From: Rhizobium viscosum
GTDB taxonomy: Bacteria; Pseudomonadota; Alphaproteobacteria; Rhizobiales; Rhizobiaceae
NCBI RefSeq assembly: GCF_014873945.1
Contig: NZ_JADBEC010000002.1
Coordinates: 806,001-870,000 of the forward strand
Reading direction: 5' to 3'
Length of the DNA stretch: 64,000 bases
Positions 50,468 through 58,673 of the stretch are shown one piece after another. Each line of letters begins with the position of its first letter. Within the stretch, counting starts at the first letter, position 1. The notes below the pieces were generated by a model. It ran no database searches and was not told the origin of the DNA. It saw only the letters and a list, made by a program, of their open reading frames with translations. The translations under genes and the position numbers were made by a program.

Positions 50468-51003
50468 GTGCCGAAACCTTAATAAGCGAAGCGGACTTCA
50501 AGCTTTCGATGCGTCATCTGGCAGGTGCCGTCAGCGTGATCACTGTCGGGGACGAGGAAGACCGCACCGGCTTCACCGCGACGTCGGTCTCTTCATTTTC
50601 GGCGGAGCGGCCCTCCGTCATCGTCAGCGTCAGTCGTGCCTCTTCCTCGTGGCCTGTGCTGCAACGGTACGGCTGCTTCTGTGTCAACGTGCTCGCCGCC
50701 GATCAGCAGACTGTGGCGCAATCCTTTGCCGGCCTTGATGGACGCAAAGGCGCCGAACGCTATGGCGATGCGGGATGGTATCGCCTGAAGACCGGCGCGG
50801 CCGTCCTTGAAAAGGCTCTTGCAGTGCTGGATTGCAGGCTTGAAACCGCATTCCACCATCATTCCCATGCAATTTTGATCGGGCATATCTGCGCGATCAA
50901 AATCCGAAAGAGCATAGGGCCGCTTCTCTATTGGCGCGGCAGTTATCATCAACTTCCGGCAGAGGCTGAGCACTGCGGCCTAGAAAAGACGCTCGGACAA
51001 TAG
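50464..51003 (+). CDS. Flavin reductase (FMN reductase domain, NtaB/DIM6 type)
   Basis: The ATG at 50464 overlaps the monooxygenase stop (ATGA). The 179-residue protein is a flavin reductase-like split beta-barrel: FKLSMRHLAGAVSVITVGDEEDRTGFTATSVSSFSAERPSVIVSV is the family's flavin-binding start, and CFCVNVLAADQQTVAQSFAG follows. It supplies FMNH2 to the overlapping monooxygenase using NAD(P)H. Its 3' end overlaps the convergent aminotransferase gene by 24 bp. Confidence 0.92.
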   Translation: MSAETLISEADFKLSMRHLAGAVSVITVGDEEDRTGFTATSVSSFSAERPSVIVSVSRASSSWPVLQRYGCFCVNVLAADQQTVAQSFAGLDGRKGAERYGDAGWYRLKTGAAVLEKALAVLDCRLETAFHHHSHAILIGHICAIKIRKSIGPLLYWRGSYHQLPAEAEHCGLEKTLGQ

Positions 51004-52143
51004 GCCTATCGATGCAACATCCGCATTGGCAAAGGCAAGCCTGAGGTAACGCTCCTGTCCCTCGCCGAAATAGGCGCCGGGTAAACAAACGATGCCGGAT
51101 TCCCTCGCGAGTTTTTCCGCTACCTCGGAAGACGATCGATCGGTGAAAGGGTGGCGAACAAAGGCGAAATAGGCGCCGATCGCGCCAATTTCCCAGCCTG
51201 GCAGCTTGGACATGACCAGCCTCAGCGCATCCGCCCGGTGAGCGATCTCGGCACGGTTTCCGGCCCGCCAGTCAGCGAGCAACGGGATGGCCGATGCAAC
51301 GGCGATCTGAGCCGAACGCGGTGCGCAGATCTGCATGTTGTCCATCACTTTCGCGATTTCGGCGACGAGTTTGGGTCCTGCAGTGATCGCACCCAGCCTG
51401 TGGCCAGGAATGCAGAAGGATTTCGAGAAGCTGTAGAGAAGAACGAGCGTGTCCTCCCAACCCGGCTCGGACAGCAGAGAGTGTGGCCGTCCGTAATCAG
51501 CGCTGAGGAAATCGCGATAGGTCTCATCGAGGATCAGCCAGGCGCCATATTTCCGGCAGAGAACAAAAAGCTCATGAAGCAGCTCCGGCGGATATACTGC
51601 CCCGGTCGGATTGTTGGGTGTGACGACCGCCAGCATCTTCGCGCCGGCAGCAAGTGCCGCCTCGGCCGAACGCGGATCGGGAAAGAACCTGTTGGCGGGA
51701 TCGCAGTCGACCAATCGCCGCCCGATTCCCAGCATCGACAGCGTCGTATCATGATTGAAATAGAAGGGATTGGTGAGCGCTACGGTATCGCCCGCGCCAG
51801 CAAGCGCGATCGCGGCACACATGAACGCCTGATTGCAGCCGGCAGTAATGTGGATATTGCCGGCGGAAATGTCGACGCCGTAAAGCTCAGCAACATGGGC
51901 AGCGTAGGTCTTGCGTAGTAAAGGTTCGCCCTCAATCGGCCCGTATCCCGTCATCGCCTGCTGTCCGGCCATCTCGGCGAGAAGCCGCAGCATCTCCGGA
52001 TGCGCGGGATAGCCGGGCACGGCTTGCGACAGATCGATGAGTGGCCCCTTTAGCCCTTTGTATTCGCGGCCCCAGGCGACGACGGACGGAATGGGCGGGG
52101 CAGAAAGGCGGGAAACGAGCGAATTGAATTTTGCGGCGGTCAT
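50980..52143 (-). CDS. PLP-dependent aminotransferase, class I/II
   Basis: This 387-residue fold-type I aminotransferase has the substrate-side NNPTG (177-181), ILDETYRDF (Asp206 for the pyridine nitrogen) and the Schiff-base lysine Lys241 in YSFSKSFCIPGHRLG. It should deaminate an amino acid using pyruvate, 2-oxoglutarate or another oxo acid. It lies head-to-head with the agmatinase-like gene and tail-to-tail with the flavin reductase gene, inside a probable nitrogen-compound catabolic locus. Its specificity cannot be read from sequence. Confidence 0.92.
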   Translation of the reverse strand: MTAAKFNSLVSRLSAPPIPSVVAWGREYKGLKGPLIDLSQAVPGYPAHPEMLRLLAEMAGQQAMTGYGPIEGEPLLRKTYAAHVAELYGVDISAGNIHITAGCNQAFMCAAIALAGAGDTVALTNPFYFNHDTTLSMLGIGRRLVDCDPANRFFPDPRSAEAALAAGAKMLAVVTPNNPTGAVYPPELLHELFVLCRKYGAWLILDETYRDFLSADYGRPHSLLSEPGWEDTLVLLYSFSKSFCIPGHRLGAITAGPKLVAEIAKVMDNMQICAPRSAQIAVASAIPLLADWRAGNRAEIAHRADALRLVMSKLPGWEIGAIGAYFAFVRHPFTDRSSSEVAEKLARESGIVCLPGAYFGEGQERYLRLAFANADVASIGLLSERLF

Positions 52144-52233
52144 ATCGATTTCTCTTTGATCCCGATTGCTACAACGATACCAATGGCTTTCTCAACCTCT
52201 TTGTTGGGCGAGACGAAACTGAAGCGGAGACGC

Positions 52234-53295
52234 ATGCTGATGGTATGGGACAAAATGCGGCTTGAGCAGTTGCGCGCGGAATTTGCGGATACCAATGGCG
52301 GCGAGATTTTCGATGAGAAGTTTCGGAAAGTAGCGGAGAAGATCATCTCCAAAAATGGCACGCGACTGGCGCCCTATTCTGGAGTGCCAACCTTCCTCAG
52401 CGCCCCCCATATGCAGGTGGCTGCCGAAGAGCCGGACTTCGGCAATCTCCAGGTTGCAATCACCGGAATCCCGATGGATCTTGGCGTCACCAATCGTCCA
52501 GGCTCCCGTTTTGGACCGCGCGCCCTTCGCGCCATCGAAAGGATTGGCCCATACAATCACGTTCTCGGCACGGCCCCGGTTTTTGATCTCCGGGTCGCCG
52601 ACATCGGCGACGTATCGTTCCAGAGCCGTTACCGGCTGGAGCTCAGCCACGACGACATCGAAAAGCGCATTGGCCAAATCGTCGAGGCTGGCGTCGCACC
52701 GCTTTCCGTCGGAGGCGATCATTCCATCACCCATCCGATTTTGAAGGCCGTCGGCCGCCAACAGCCGGTTGGCCTCATCCATATCGATGCCCATTGCGAC
52801 ACAAGCGGTGCGTTCGATCAGACAAAGTTTCATCACGGCGGGCCGTTCCGCAATGCCGTATTGGACGGCGTGCTCGATCCGACGAGGACGATCCAGATCG
52901 GCATCCGTGGTTCGGCGGAATATTTATGGGAATTCTCCTATAAGTCGGGAATGACCGTGATCCACGCAGAGGAGATCAGCGGAATGGGGATCGCGGCGGT
53001 CGTCGCCAAGGCAAAATCCATCGTCGGCGACGGCCCGACCTATCTTTCCTTCGATGTCGACAGTCTCGATCCGAGCTTTGCGCCCGGCACTGGCACTCCC
53101 GAGGTTGGCGGATTGACCACGCGTGAAGTCCTTGAACTGATACGAGGACTGAAAGGGGTAAACCTGGTGGGTGGTGACGTCGTCGAAGTTGCCCCGCAAT
53201 ATGACGCGACGACCAACACAGCGCATGCCGCGGCGCAGGTGCTTTTTGAAGTTTTGAGCCTAATGGTATTCAGCCCGTCGATCGGCAGACACTAA
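52234..53295 (+). CDS. Agmatinase/guanidinobutyrase-type ureohydrolase
   Basis: The ATG at 52234 (MLMVWDKMRLEQ) follows CGGAGACGC; longer forms starting at 52183 or a TTG at 52156 have no site. The 353-residue protein has all binuclear-manganese ligands of the arginase superfamily: His163 (SVGGDHS), Asp185, His187 and Asp189 (HIDAHCD), Asp274 and Asp276 (SFDVDSLDP), then PGTGTPEVGG. It should hydrolyse a guanidino compound to urea and an amine. An N-terminal extension of about 60 residues precedes the core. With the importer, aminotransferase and flavin monooxygenase it supports a guanidino- or amino-compound pathway. Confidence 0.92.
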   Translation: MLMVWDKMRLEQLRAEFADTNGGEIFDEKFRKVAEKIISKNGTRLAPYSGVPTFLSAPHMQVAAEEPDFGNLQVAITGIPMDLGVTNRPGSRFGPRALRAIERIGPYNHVLGTAPVFDLRVADIGDVSFQSRYRLELSHDDIEKRIGQIVEAGVAPLSVGGDHSITHPILKAVGRQQPVGLIHIDAHCDTSGAFDQTKFHHGGPFRNAVLDGVLDPTRTIQIGIRGSAEYLWEFSYKSGMTVIHAEEISGMGIAAVVAKAKSIVGDGPTYLSFDVDSLDPSFAPGTGTPEVGGLTTREVLELIRGLKGVNLVGGDVVEVAPQYDATTNTAHAAAQVLFEVLSLMVFSPSIGRH

Positions 53296-53466
53296 GCATT
53301 CTGTTCAACGAATGCGAGCTATTGCGGGCAGTCTCCAGGCCAAGCTGTTGCGCGCCAATGTCCTTCGCGAGATTATTCGGATCTACCTCGGTTCCGGCTG
53401 ACGTTTCAGGTAACTGAATGCGCGCAATGATCCCGAGCGGCAATCACCGGAGCAGGACAGAGTGGC
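53296..53466. terminator. Convergent gap with short hairpin after ureohydrolase gene
   Basis: GCATTC and GAATGC pair around an 8-nt loop directly after the stop (53296-53315), a terminator-like stem without T-run. The remaining 150 bp before the convergent GntR gene show nothing recognisable. Confidence 0.35.
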
Positions 53467-54258
53467 TCAGTACTGCGTGAAATCGCCCGATTCCGATTGA
53501 AGCAGCGTCAGCGGATAGCGCGCAGGATGATGGACCAGCGCCGTCAGGTTGACCGGGCGATTGCGATCGTCGAAAGCGATCTGATCCACGGTGAGAACCG
53601 CGGCTGGCGGAGGCAGCTCGAGCATCGCAGCCTCCTCATCTGTCGCAAGGCGCGCGCTCAACGTTGTCTGCCCGCGTTTCGGATGAATGCTATAGCGCTC
53701 GCGAAGTTCAGCATAAAGCGACCGGTTGGCAACGGCCCAGTCGAGATCAAGCAGGCCCGGAACGCGGGCCGCCGGTATCCAATCGATCTGGACAACGGCA
53801 GGTATGTTGTCCAGAAGACGAAGCCTTGACAAGAGAACCACCTCGGCGCCCGGCGCCAGGAAAAGCGGACGGCTCACCTCGAGCGGCGCATGCACGATGC
53901 TGGCCTCGATCAGCCGATGGCCGGGACTTCGCCCGTTCGCTATCGCGATGCTGGTGAAGCTTTTCAGAACCTGCAGTTCAAAGCCGCCGCCACGCTCGGC
54001 GACGTAGAGACCTTTTCCCGGCTGGCTGTGTATCACGCCCTGCTGAATCAACTCGCGGACGGCATGGCGCACGGTGATCCGGCTGACATTGTAGAGATCG
54101 ACGAGTTCCCGTTCTGACGGCAGCTTGCCGCGCAGCGGCAGCTTGCCATCGCGGATGGACGCCAGAAGAGCTTCGTAGACCTGCCTGTGCAAGGGGCGAG
54201 GATCGTTGCGGTCGATGCCGCCCTGTGGCGCGATGAATGATGCCGGCGCTTGCTGCAT
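53467..54258 (-). CDS. GntR-family transcriptional regulator with UTRA domain (NagR/DasR-like)
   Basis: The ATG at 54258 (MQQAPASFIAPQ) is taken as start; an in-frame ATG at 54342 would place the start at the operator. The 263-residue protein has the winged helix (PLHRQVYEALLASIRDGKLPLRGKLPSERELVDLYNVSRITVRHAVRELIQQGVI) and a UTRA domain (LSRLRLLDNIPAVVQIDWIP; SARLATDEEAAML). It is divergent from a CUT1 importer whose promoter carries a DasR/NagR-like dyad, so it is most likely the importer's repressor, released by a sugar phosphate or similar effector. Confidence 0.92.
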   Translation of the reverse strand: MQQAPASFIAPQGGIDRNDPRPLHRQVYEALLASIRDGKLPLRGKLPSERELVDLYNVSRITVRHAVRELIQQGVIHSQPGKGLYVAERGGGFELQVLKSFTSIAIANGRSPGHRLIEASIVHAPLEVSRPLFLAPGAEVVLLSRLRLLDNIPAVVQIDWIPAARVPGLLDLDWAVANRSLYAELRERYSIHPKRGQTTLSARLATDEEAAMLELPPPAAVLTVDQIAFDDRNRPVNLTALVHHPARYPLTLLQSESGDFTQY

Positions 54259-54335
54259 CTTTGAATCCGATCCTGTGCTGTGCGGAGCACTCTTGCCGTT
54301 TTGTATCTTCGATGCAACCGCCAGCAAAGTCCATG

Positions 54336-54359
54336 TTGACATGACTGGTCATAACCAGT
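54336..54359 (+). promoter_or_regulatory. Promoter -35 box with embedded GntR operator
   Basis: A consensus TTGACA (54336-54341) is followed 2 bp later by the perfect dyad ACTGGT-CATA-ACCAGT (54344-54359), and then by CCTATTG where a -10 box is expected. The dyad closely resembles the DasR/NagR consensus (ACTGGTCTAGACCAGT type). It sits in the -35/-10 spacer of the importer promoter, so a bound GntR protein would block RNA polymerase. Confidence 0.65.
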
Positions 54360-54426
54360 CCTATTGAAGCAAGGAGACAGAGAGCTCCGCATAATGCCGA
54401 AGCGTTATCAACGAAGGGAACAATCG

Positions 54427-55683
54427 ATGCTGAAGAAAAGCCTTGCCGCATTGGCGATATCTGCTGCCCTCTGGGGTAGCAGCGCACATGCCGAAACCAT
54501 TTCCGTGTTTTGCTCGCCAACGGAATTCGAGCTCTGCACGAACGTTGCCAATGCCTGGAAGGAAAAGACGGGCAATGAGGCCAAGATCAACAAGATGCCC
54601 GCGCTTCTCGACGACGCGATCCCGATCTATCAGCAGCTGCTCGCCGCCAAATCCAAGGACGTCGACGTTCTTTTCCTCGATGTGATCTGGCTCGGCATGT
54701 TCAAGAGCAACCTGCTCGACCTCAAGACAATGATCCCGCAGGCAGACCAGGACAAGCATTTCGCCTCGACACTCAACGCGGCCAAACTCGACGGCAATCT
54801 CATTGCCATGCCGGCCTATATGGACGTCGGGCTCATGTTCTACCGCAAAGACCTGCTCGAAAAATACGGCAAGGCGGCGCCGAAGACCTGGGACGAGCTG
54901 GCTGCCACCGCCAAGGAAATTCAGGACAAGGAGAGGGCTGCAGGCTCGGCCGACATGTGGGGCTATGCCTGGCAGGCCAAGAGCTATGAAGGCCTGACCT
55001 GCGACGCGATCGAGCTTGTTGCTTCCAACGGTGGCGGCACCATCATTTCCGACGACGGAAAGGTGACCATCGACAACCCGCAGGCTGCCGCGGCGCTCGA
55101 AAAGGCGAAGGGCTGGATCGGCTCGATCAGCCCTGAGGGCGTCCTCAACTATGATGAGGAGCAGTCGCGTGCGGTCTTCGAATCCGGCAACGCGGTCTTC
55201 CACCGCAATTGGCCCTATGTCTGGGGCACTTCGCATGAAAAGGGGAGCAATATCGTCGACAAGGTCGGCGTGATGCCCCTGCCGGTCGGCAAGCAAGGCG
55301 AAAAGTCGAGCGGATGCCTTGGCCCGATGTATTACGGCGTCAACAAATACAGCGCCAAGCCCGAGGTGGCGGCCGACTTTGTGAACTTCATCACCGGCCC
55401 TGATATGCAGAAGATGCGTGCCCTGAAGGCGGCTCTCAACCCGTCGATCCAGGCGCTCTACAGCGATCCGGAAGTTCTTGAGAAGATACCCTTCCTCAAG
55501 GATAACCAGCAGGCCTTCGCCGATAGCGCCGTGCGCCCGTCCGGCTACACCGGCACCAGCTACAACCGCGTTTCGCAGGCTTTCTACCGTTCGGTCCACG
55601 ACATGCTTTCCGGCGGTGCCGAGGTCAAGTCCAGCTTGACATCGCTGGCCGGGCGGCTTGAGAAACTGAAGGAAAGCCGCTGA
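54427..55683 (+). CDS. CUT1 sugar ABC transporter substrate-binding protein
   Basis: The ATG at 54427 (MLKKSLAALA) follows AAGGGAAC. The first 22 residues are a Sec signal (ending SSAHA). The 418-residue protein is a family 1 solute-binding protein (TISVFCSPTEFELC, LLAAKSKDVDVLFLDVIWLGMF, MPAYMDVGLMFYRKDLLEKYG). It is the first gene of the third CUT1 operon, just after the operator-bearing promoter. Binding proteins of this subgroup often take disaccharides such as trehalose or maltose; this is a guess from general similarity. Confidence 0.92.
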   Translation: MLKKSLAALAISAALWGSSAHAETISVFCSPTEFELCTNVANAWKEKTGNEAKINKMPALLDDAIPIYQQLLAAKSKDVDVLFLDVIWLGMFKSNLLDLKTMIPQADQDKHFASTLNAAKLDGNLIAMPAYMDVGLMFYRKDLLEKYGKAAPKTWDELAATAKEIQDKERAAGSADMWGYAWQAKSYEGLTCDAIELVASNGGGTIISDDGKVTIDNPQAAAALEKAKGWIGSISPEGVLNYDEEQSRAVFESGNAVFHRNWPYVWGTSHEKGSNIVDKVGVMPLPVGKQGEKSSGCLGPMYYGVNKYSAKPEVAADFVNFITGPDMQKMRALKAALNPSIQALYSDPEVLEKIPFLKDNQQAFADSAVRPSGYTGTSYNRVSQAFYRSVHDMLSGGAEVKSSLTSLAGRLEKLKESR

Positions 55684-55696
55684 CGCTCTCCGGATG

Positions 55697-55725
55697 TCCG
55701 GCGGCGGGAACGACCCGCTGCCGGA
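55697..55725 (+). other. Post-SBP intercistronic hairpin
   Basis: TCCGGCGGCGGG pairs with CCCGCTGCCGGA (12 bp with one G-T pair) around a 5-nt loop, 13 bp after the binding-protein stop and before the ATPase gene. No T-run follows. Same arrangement as in three other importer operons of this window. Confidence 0.7.
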
Positions 55726-55792
55726 ATGCGTCACTGCCTCGCCACCAAACACGGTGGCGCGCCCTCTGCCGTCTCATACCCTCAGGTGAACA

Positions 55793-56887
55793 ATGGCATC
55801 GGTTTCGCTCGAATCCGTTTCGAAGAATTTTGGTACGCATACTGTTATCCAGAATGTCGACCTGCAGATTATCGACGGCGAGTTTGTCGTTTTCGTCGGT
55901 CCCTCCGGTTGCGGCAAGTCAACGCTTTTGCGCATCGTCGCCGGCCTGATCTCTGCGTCGAACGGTGTGGTGAGGATCGGCGGCGACGACGTGACTGATG
56001 TGCCTGCCTCCCAGAGAGGCGTAGCCTTCGTCTTCCAGTCTTACGCGCTCTATCCGCATATGAACGTTGCGCGCAATATCGGCTTCGCGCTTGAGACCCT
56101 CGGCATGAACAGGGCCGCTATCAGCGAGAAAGTGCGGTCGGTCGCACGGATGCTGAAGGTCGATCATCTGCTCGAACGCCGGCCGCGTGAGTTGTCCGGC
56201 GGACAGCGCCAGCGCGTGGCGATCGGCCGGGCCCTGGTACGCCAGCCCGAAATCTTCCTCTTCGATGAGCCGCTGTCCAATCTCGATTCGGATCTGCGAA
56301 TGGAGATGCGCATGGAGATCGCCAAGCTCCACGACGATCTGCAGACGACGATGATCTATGTCACCCATGACCAATCGGAAGCGATGACGCTTGCCGACCG
56401 GATCGTCGTTCTCAATCACGGACGCATCGAGCAGGTCGGCACACCGAAGGAACTCTACCACAGCCCCGACAACCGCTTTGTTGCAGGCTTCATCGGCAGC
56501 CCCCGCATGAACTTCCTGTCGGTACAGGCAACATCAACCAAAGTGACTGGACCGGGCGGTCTCGTCATCGACGCAGGTACCGAGGGCCAAACCATCACCG
56601 AAATCGGCATACGGTCGGAAGCGATCCAGCTGGTGAAGGCTGGGGATGGGCGAATGACCTGCGTGCTCGAACGTATTGAGGATCTTGGCCACGAGCATTT
56701 CGCCTATTGCCGCATCAACGGCGACGTCATCTGGGTTGTCCGCGTCAATGTCGAGCCGCCAAAGGAACTGATCGGCAAGGAGGTCGGCCTGAATTTCCGG
56801 GATGCTGCGATCTTTGCCTTCGCCGCCGACGGAAAACGCCTCATTCTCAATCGCCAGGCCGGCGCGATCGAAGGAGCGTGGCAATGA
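55793..56887 (+). CDS. CUT1 sugar ABC transporter ATP-binding protein (UgpC/MalK type)
   Basis: The ATG at 55793 follows CAGGTGA. The 364-residue ATPase shows Walker A GPSGCGKS (36-43), signature LSGGQ (134-138), Walker B IFLFDEPLSNLDSDL and YVTHDQSEAMTLADR, then the regulatory OB-fold tail (VAGFIGSPRMNFL, IGIRSEAI). Its stop overlaps the ATG of the first permease by 4 bp. Confidence 0.93.
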   Translation: MASVSLESVSKNFGTHTVIQNVDLQIIDGEFVVFVGPSGCGKSTLLRIVAGLISASNGVVRIGGDDVTDVPASQRGVAFVFQSYALYPHMNVARNIGFALETLGMNRAAISEKVRSVARMLKVDHLLERRPRELSGGQRQRVAIGRALVRQPEIFLFDEPLSNLDSDLRMEMRMEIAKLHDDLQTTMIYVTHDQSEAMTLADRIVVLNHGRIEQVGTPKELYHSPDNRFVAGFIGSPRMNFLSVQATSTKVTGPGGLVIDAGTEGQTITEIGIRSEAIQLVKAGDGRMTCVLERIEDLGHEHFAYCRINGDVIWVVRVNVEPPKELIGKEVGLNFRDAAIFAFAADGKRLILNRQAGAIEGAWQ

Positions 56888-57775
56888 GTGCCCGGCTCGC
56901 CCGCCGCGACCATCGTGCGGCCTGGCTGTTTCTGCTGCCGGTTATCATCGTCATGCTGGTCGTCGCCCTCTGGCCGCTCGGCCGAACCTTCTTCTTCGCC
57001 TTCACAGATGCCTATCTTGACGACCCCTCCGTCTATTCAATGACGGGGATCGACAACTTCCTTGAGGTCATCAACGACCGCAGCTGGTGGATTGCCGTCA
57101 AGAACACGCTGATCTTCACGGCTATCTCGGTTGCGATCGAGACAGTTCTCGGCCTGGCAATCGCGCTCCTCGTCAATGAAGCCATTCCGGGCCGCGGGCT
57201 GGCGCGCGCCGCCATCCTCGTTCCCTGGGCGATCCCGGTCGTCGTCTCGACGAAGATCTGGGAATGGATGCTCAACGACCAGTTCGGCGTTATCAATAAG
57301 CTCCTCATCGGGCTTGGCCTCATCGATCATGGTGTTCCCTGGACGGCGAGCGGATCGCTGCTGATGGGCGTCGTGATCTTCGTCGACGTGTGGATGACGA
57401 CCCCGTTCATGGTTCTGCTCATCCTGGCAGGCCTGCAAACTGATATCATCGGAGATATTCGAGGCAGCGGAGGTCGACGGCATTCCCGCATGGAAGCGCT
57501 TCTGGTCGATCACCCTGCCGATGCTGCGCCCGGCGATCGGCGTAGCGGTCCTCTTCCGCGTCCTCGATGCGTTGAGGATGTTCGACCTTGCCTATGTGAT
57601 GGCGGCGAGCAACGAGAGCGTCATGACCGTCTCCATCTACGCGCGCGACCGGCTGATCAGCTTCCAGGAGCTCGGCATCGGTTCGGCGGCATCGACCTGG
57701 GTCTTCCTGCTCGTCGCGCTTGTCGCCATCATCATCATCGGGGTCCTTCGCCTCGACAGAGCCGCGGGGACCTGA
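56884..57775 (+). pseudogene. CUT1 sugar ABC transporter permease, MalF-type, frameshifted
   Basis: The ATG at 56884 opens a normal MalF/UgpA-type permease (WLFLLPVIIVMLVVALWPLG; ILVPWAIPVVVSTKIWEWML) that reads well to FMVLLILAGLQTDIIGDI near 57459. There the frame changes: the expected EAA loop EAAEVDGIPAWKRFWSITLP and the final two membrane segments continue in another frame from 57461 to a stop at 57775. Two bases appear to be missing (or one added) between GATATT and GAGGCA. As written, the protein loses its ATPase-docking loop. This may be a real mutation or an assembly error; homologues and reads would decide. Confidence 0.75.
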
Positions 57776-57780
57776 GCGAC

Positions 57781-58659
57781 ATGGCCGATGCAATCATCCC
57801 GAAGACCGTCCGCAAGCCTGCCTCCTACTTCCGGATGCGGCGCCGTGTCGTGCGAAGCCTGCAGATCCTGGCCCTTTTGCTCGTCCTGTTCTATACGCTG
57901 TTTCCCTATTATTGGGCCTTCGTTTCCTCGACGAAGCAAGGCTCGGCGCTCTATCAATCCGCGCTGATGCCGGCGTTCGATTTCACCTACTATCGCCAGC
58001 TGATCGACAATCCTGTTTTCATGGGCTCGCTGCTGAACTCGGCCTATGTCGCGGTCTCAACCACTTTCCTGTCGCTCGTCATCGGGCTTAGCGCCGCTTA
58101 CGCATTGGGGCGCATCGACTTTCCGCAACGGCGCACCATCCTCATGATCGTGCTGATGATCTCGATCTTCCCGCAGGTCGTTGTCCTCTCCGGCATGTTC
58201 GAGCTGATCAACTGGATGGGTCTGTTCAACCGGCCAAGCGCACTCGTCCTTACCTATCTTCTGTCGACCGTGCCCTTCACGACCTGGATCCTGACTACCT
58301 TCATCCGCGAATTTCCAAGGGAGCTGGAAGAGGCTGCGATCATCGACGGCTGCTCACATTTCAGAATTCTGACGAAGATCCTGCTGCCGCTCATGGGACC
58401 TTCGCTCGCCAGCACCGGCATTCTTGCCTTCATTCTGGCGTGGAACGAGTTTCTCTTCGCACTGACCTTCACCCTGACGGACGAGAACCGGACCGTGCCG
58501 GTCGCGATCGGCCTGATCGCAGGCAATAGCCGGTACGAATATCCGTTCGGTCAGATCATGGCCGCATCCGTTACCGTGACGCTGCCGCTGATCATCGTCG
58601 TATTGATCTTCCAGAGACGTATCGTTGCCGGCCTGACGGCAGGCGCCATCAAAGGCTGA
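57781..58659 (+). CDS. CUT1 sugar ABC transporter permease, MalG-type
   Basis: The ATG at 57781 lies 5 bp after the true-frame stop of the upstream permease. The 292-residue protein has six membrane segments, the EAA loop FPRELEEAAIIDGCSHFRIL and the standard end QRRIVAGLTAGAIKG. Because of the upstream frameshift, the first permease's reading frame runs on without a stop into this gene, which would make a 591-residue hybrid if translated through. The gene itself is intact. Confidence 0.92.
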   Translation: MADAIIPKTVRKPASYFRMRRRVVRSLQILALLLVLFYTLFPYYWAFVSSTKQGSALYQSALMPAFDFTYYRQLIDNPVFMGSLLNSAYVAVSTTFLSLVIGLSAAYALGRIDFPQRRTILMIVLMISIFPQVVVLSGMFELINWMGLFNRPSALVLTYLLSTVPFTTWILTTFIREFPRELEEAAIIDGCSHFRILTKILLPLMGPSLASTGILAFILAWNEFLFALTFTLTDENRTVPVAIGLIAGNSRYEYPFGQIMAASVTVTLPLIIVVLIFQRRIVAGLTAGAIKG

Positions 58660-58673
58660 CAAAGGAGTAAACC

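Noticed and set aside
54361..55752. Minus-strand open frame of 463 codons opposite the binding-protein gene
   Set aside because: Opposite strand of a gene with signal peptide and solute-binding fold; it also spans the importer promoter and the post-gene hairpin.
56707..58659. A genuine fused double permease of about 590-650 residues
   Set aside because: The middle stretch (57461-57775) is nonsense in this frame but gives perfect permease sequence, including the EAA loop, in another frame; a frameshift explains it better than a designed fusion.
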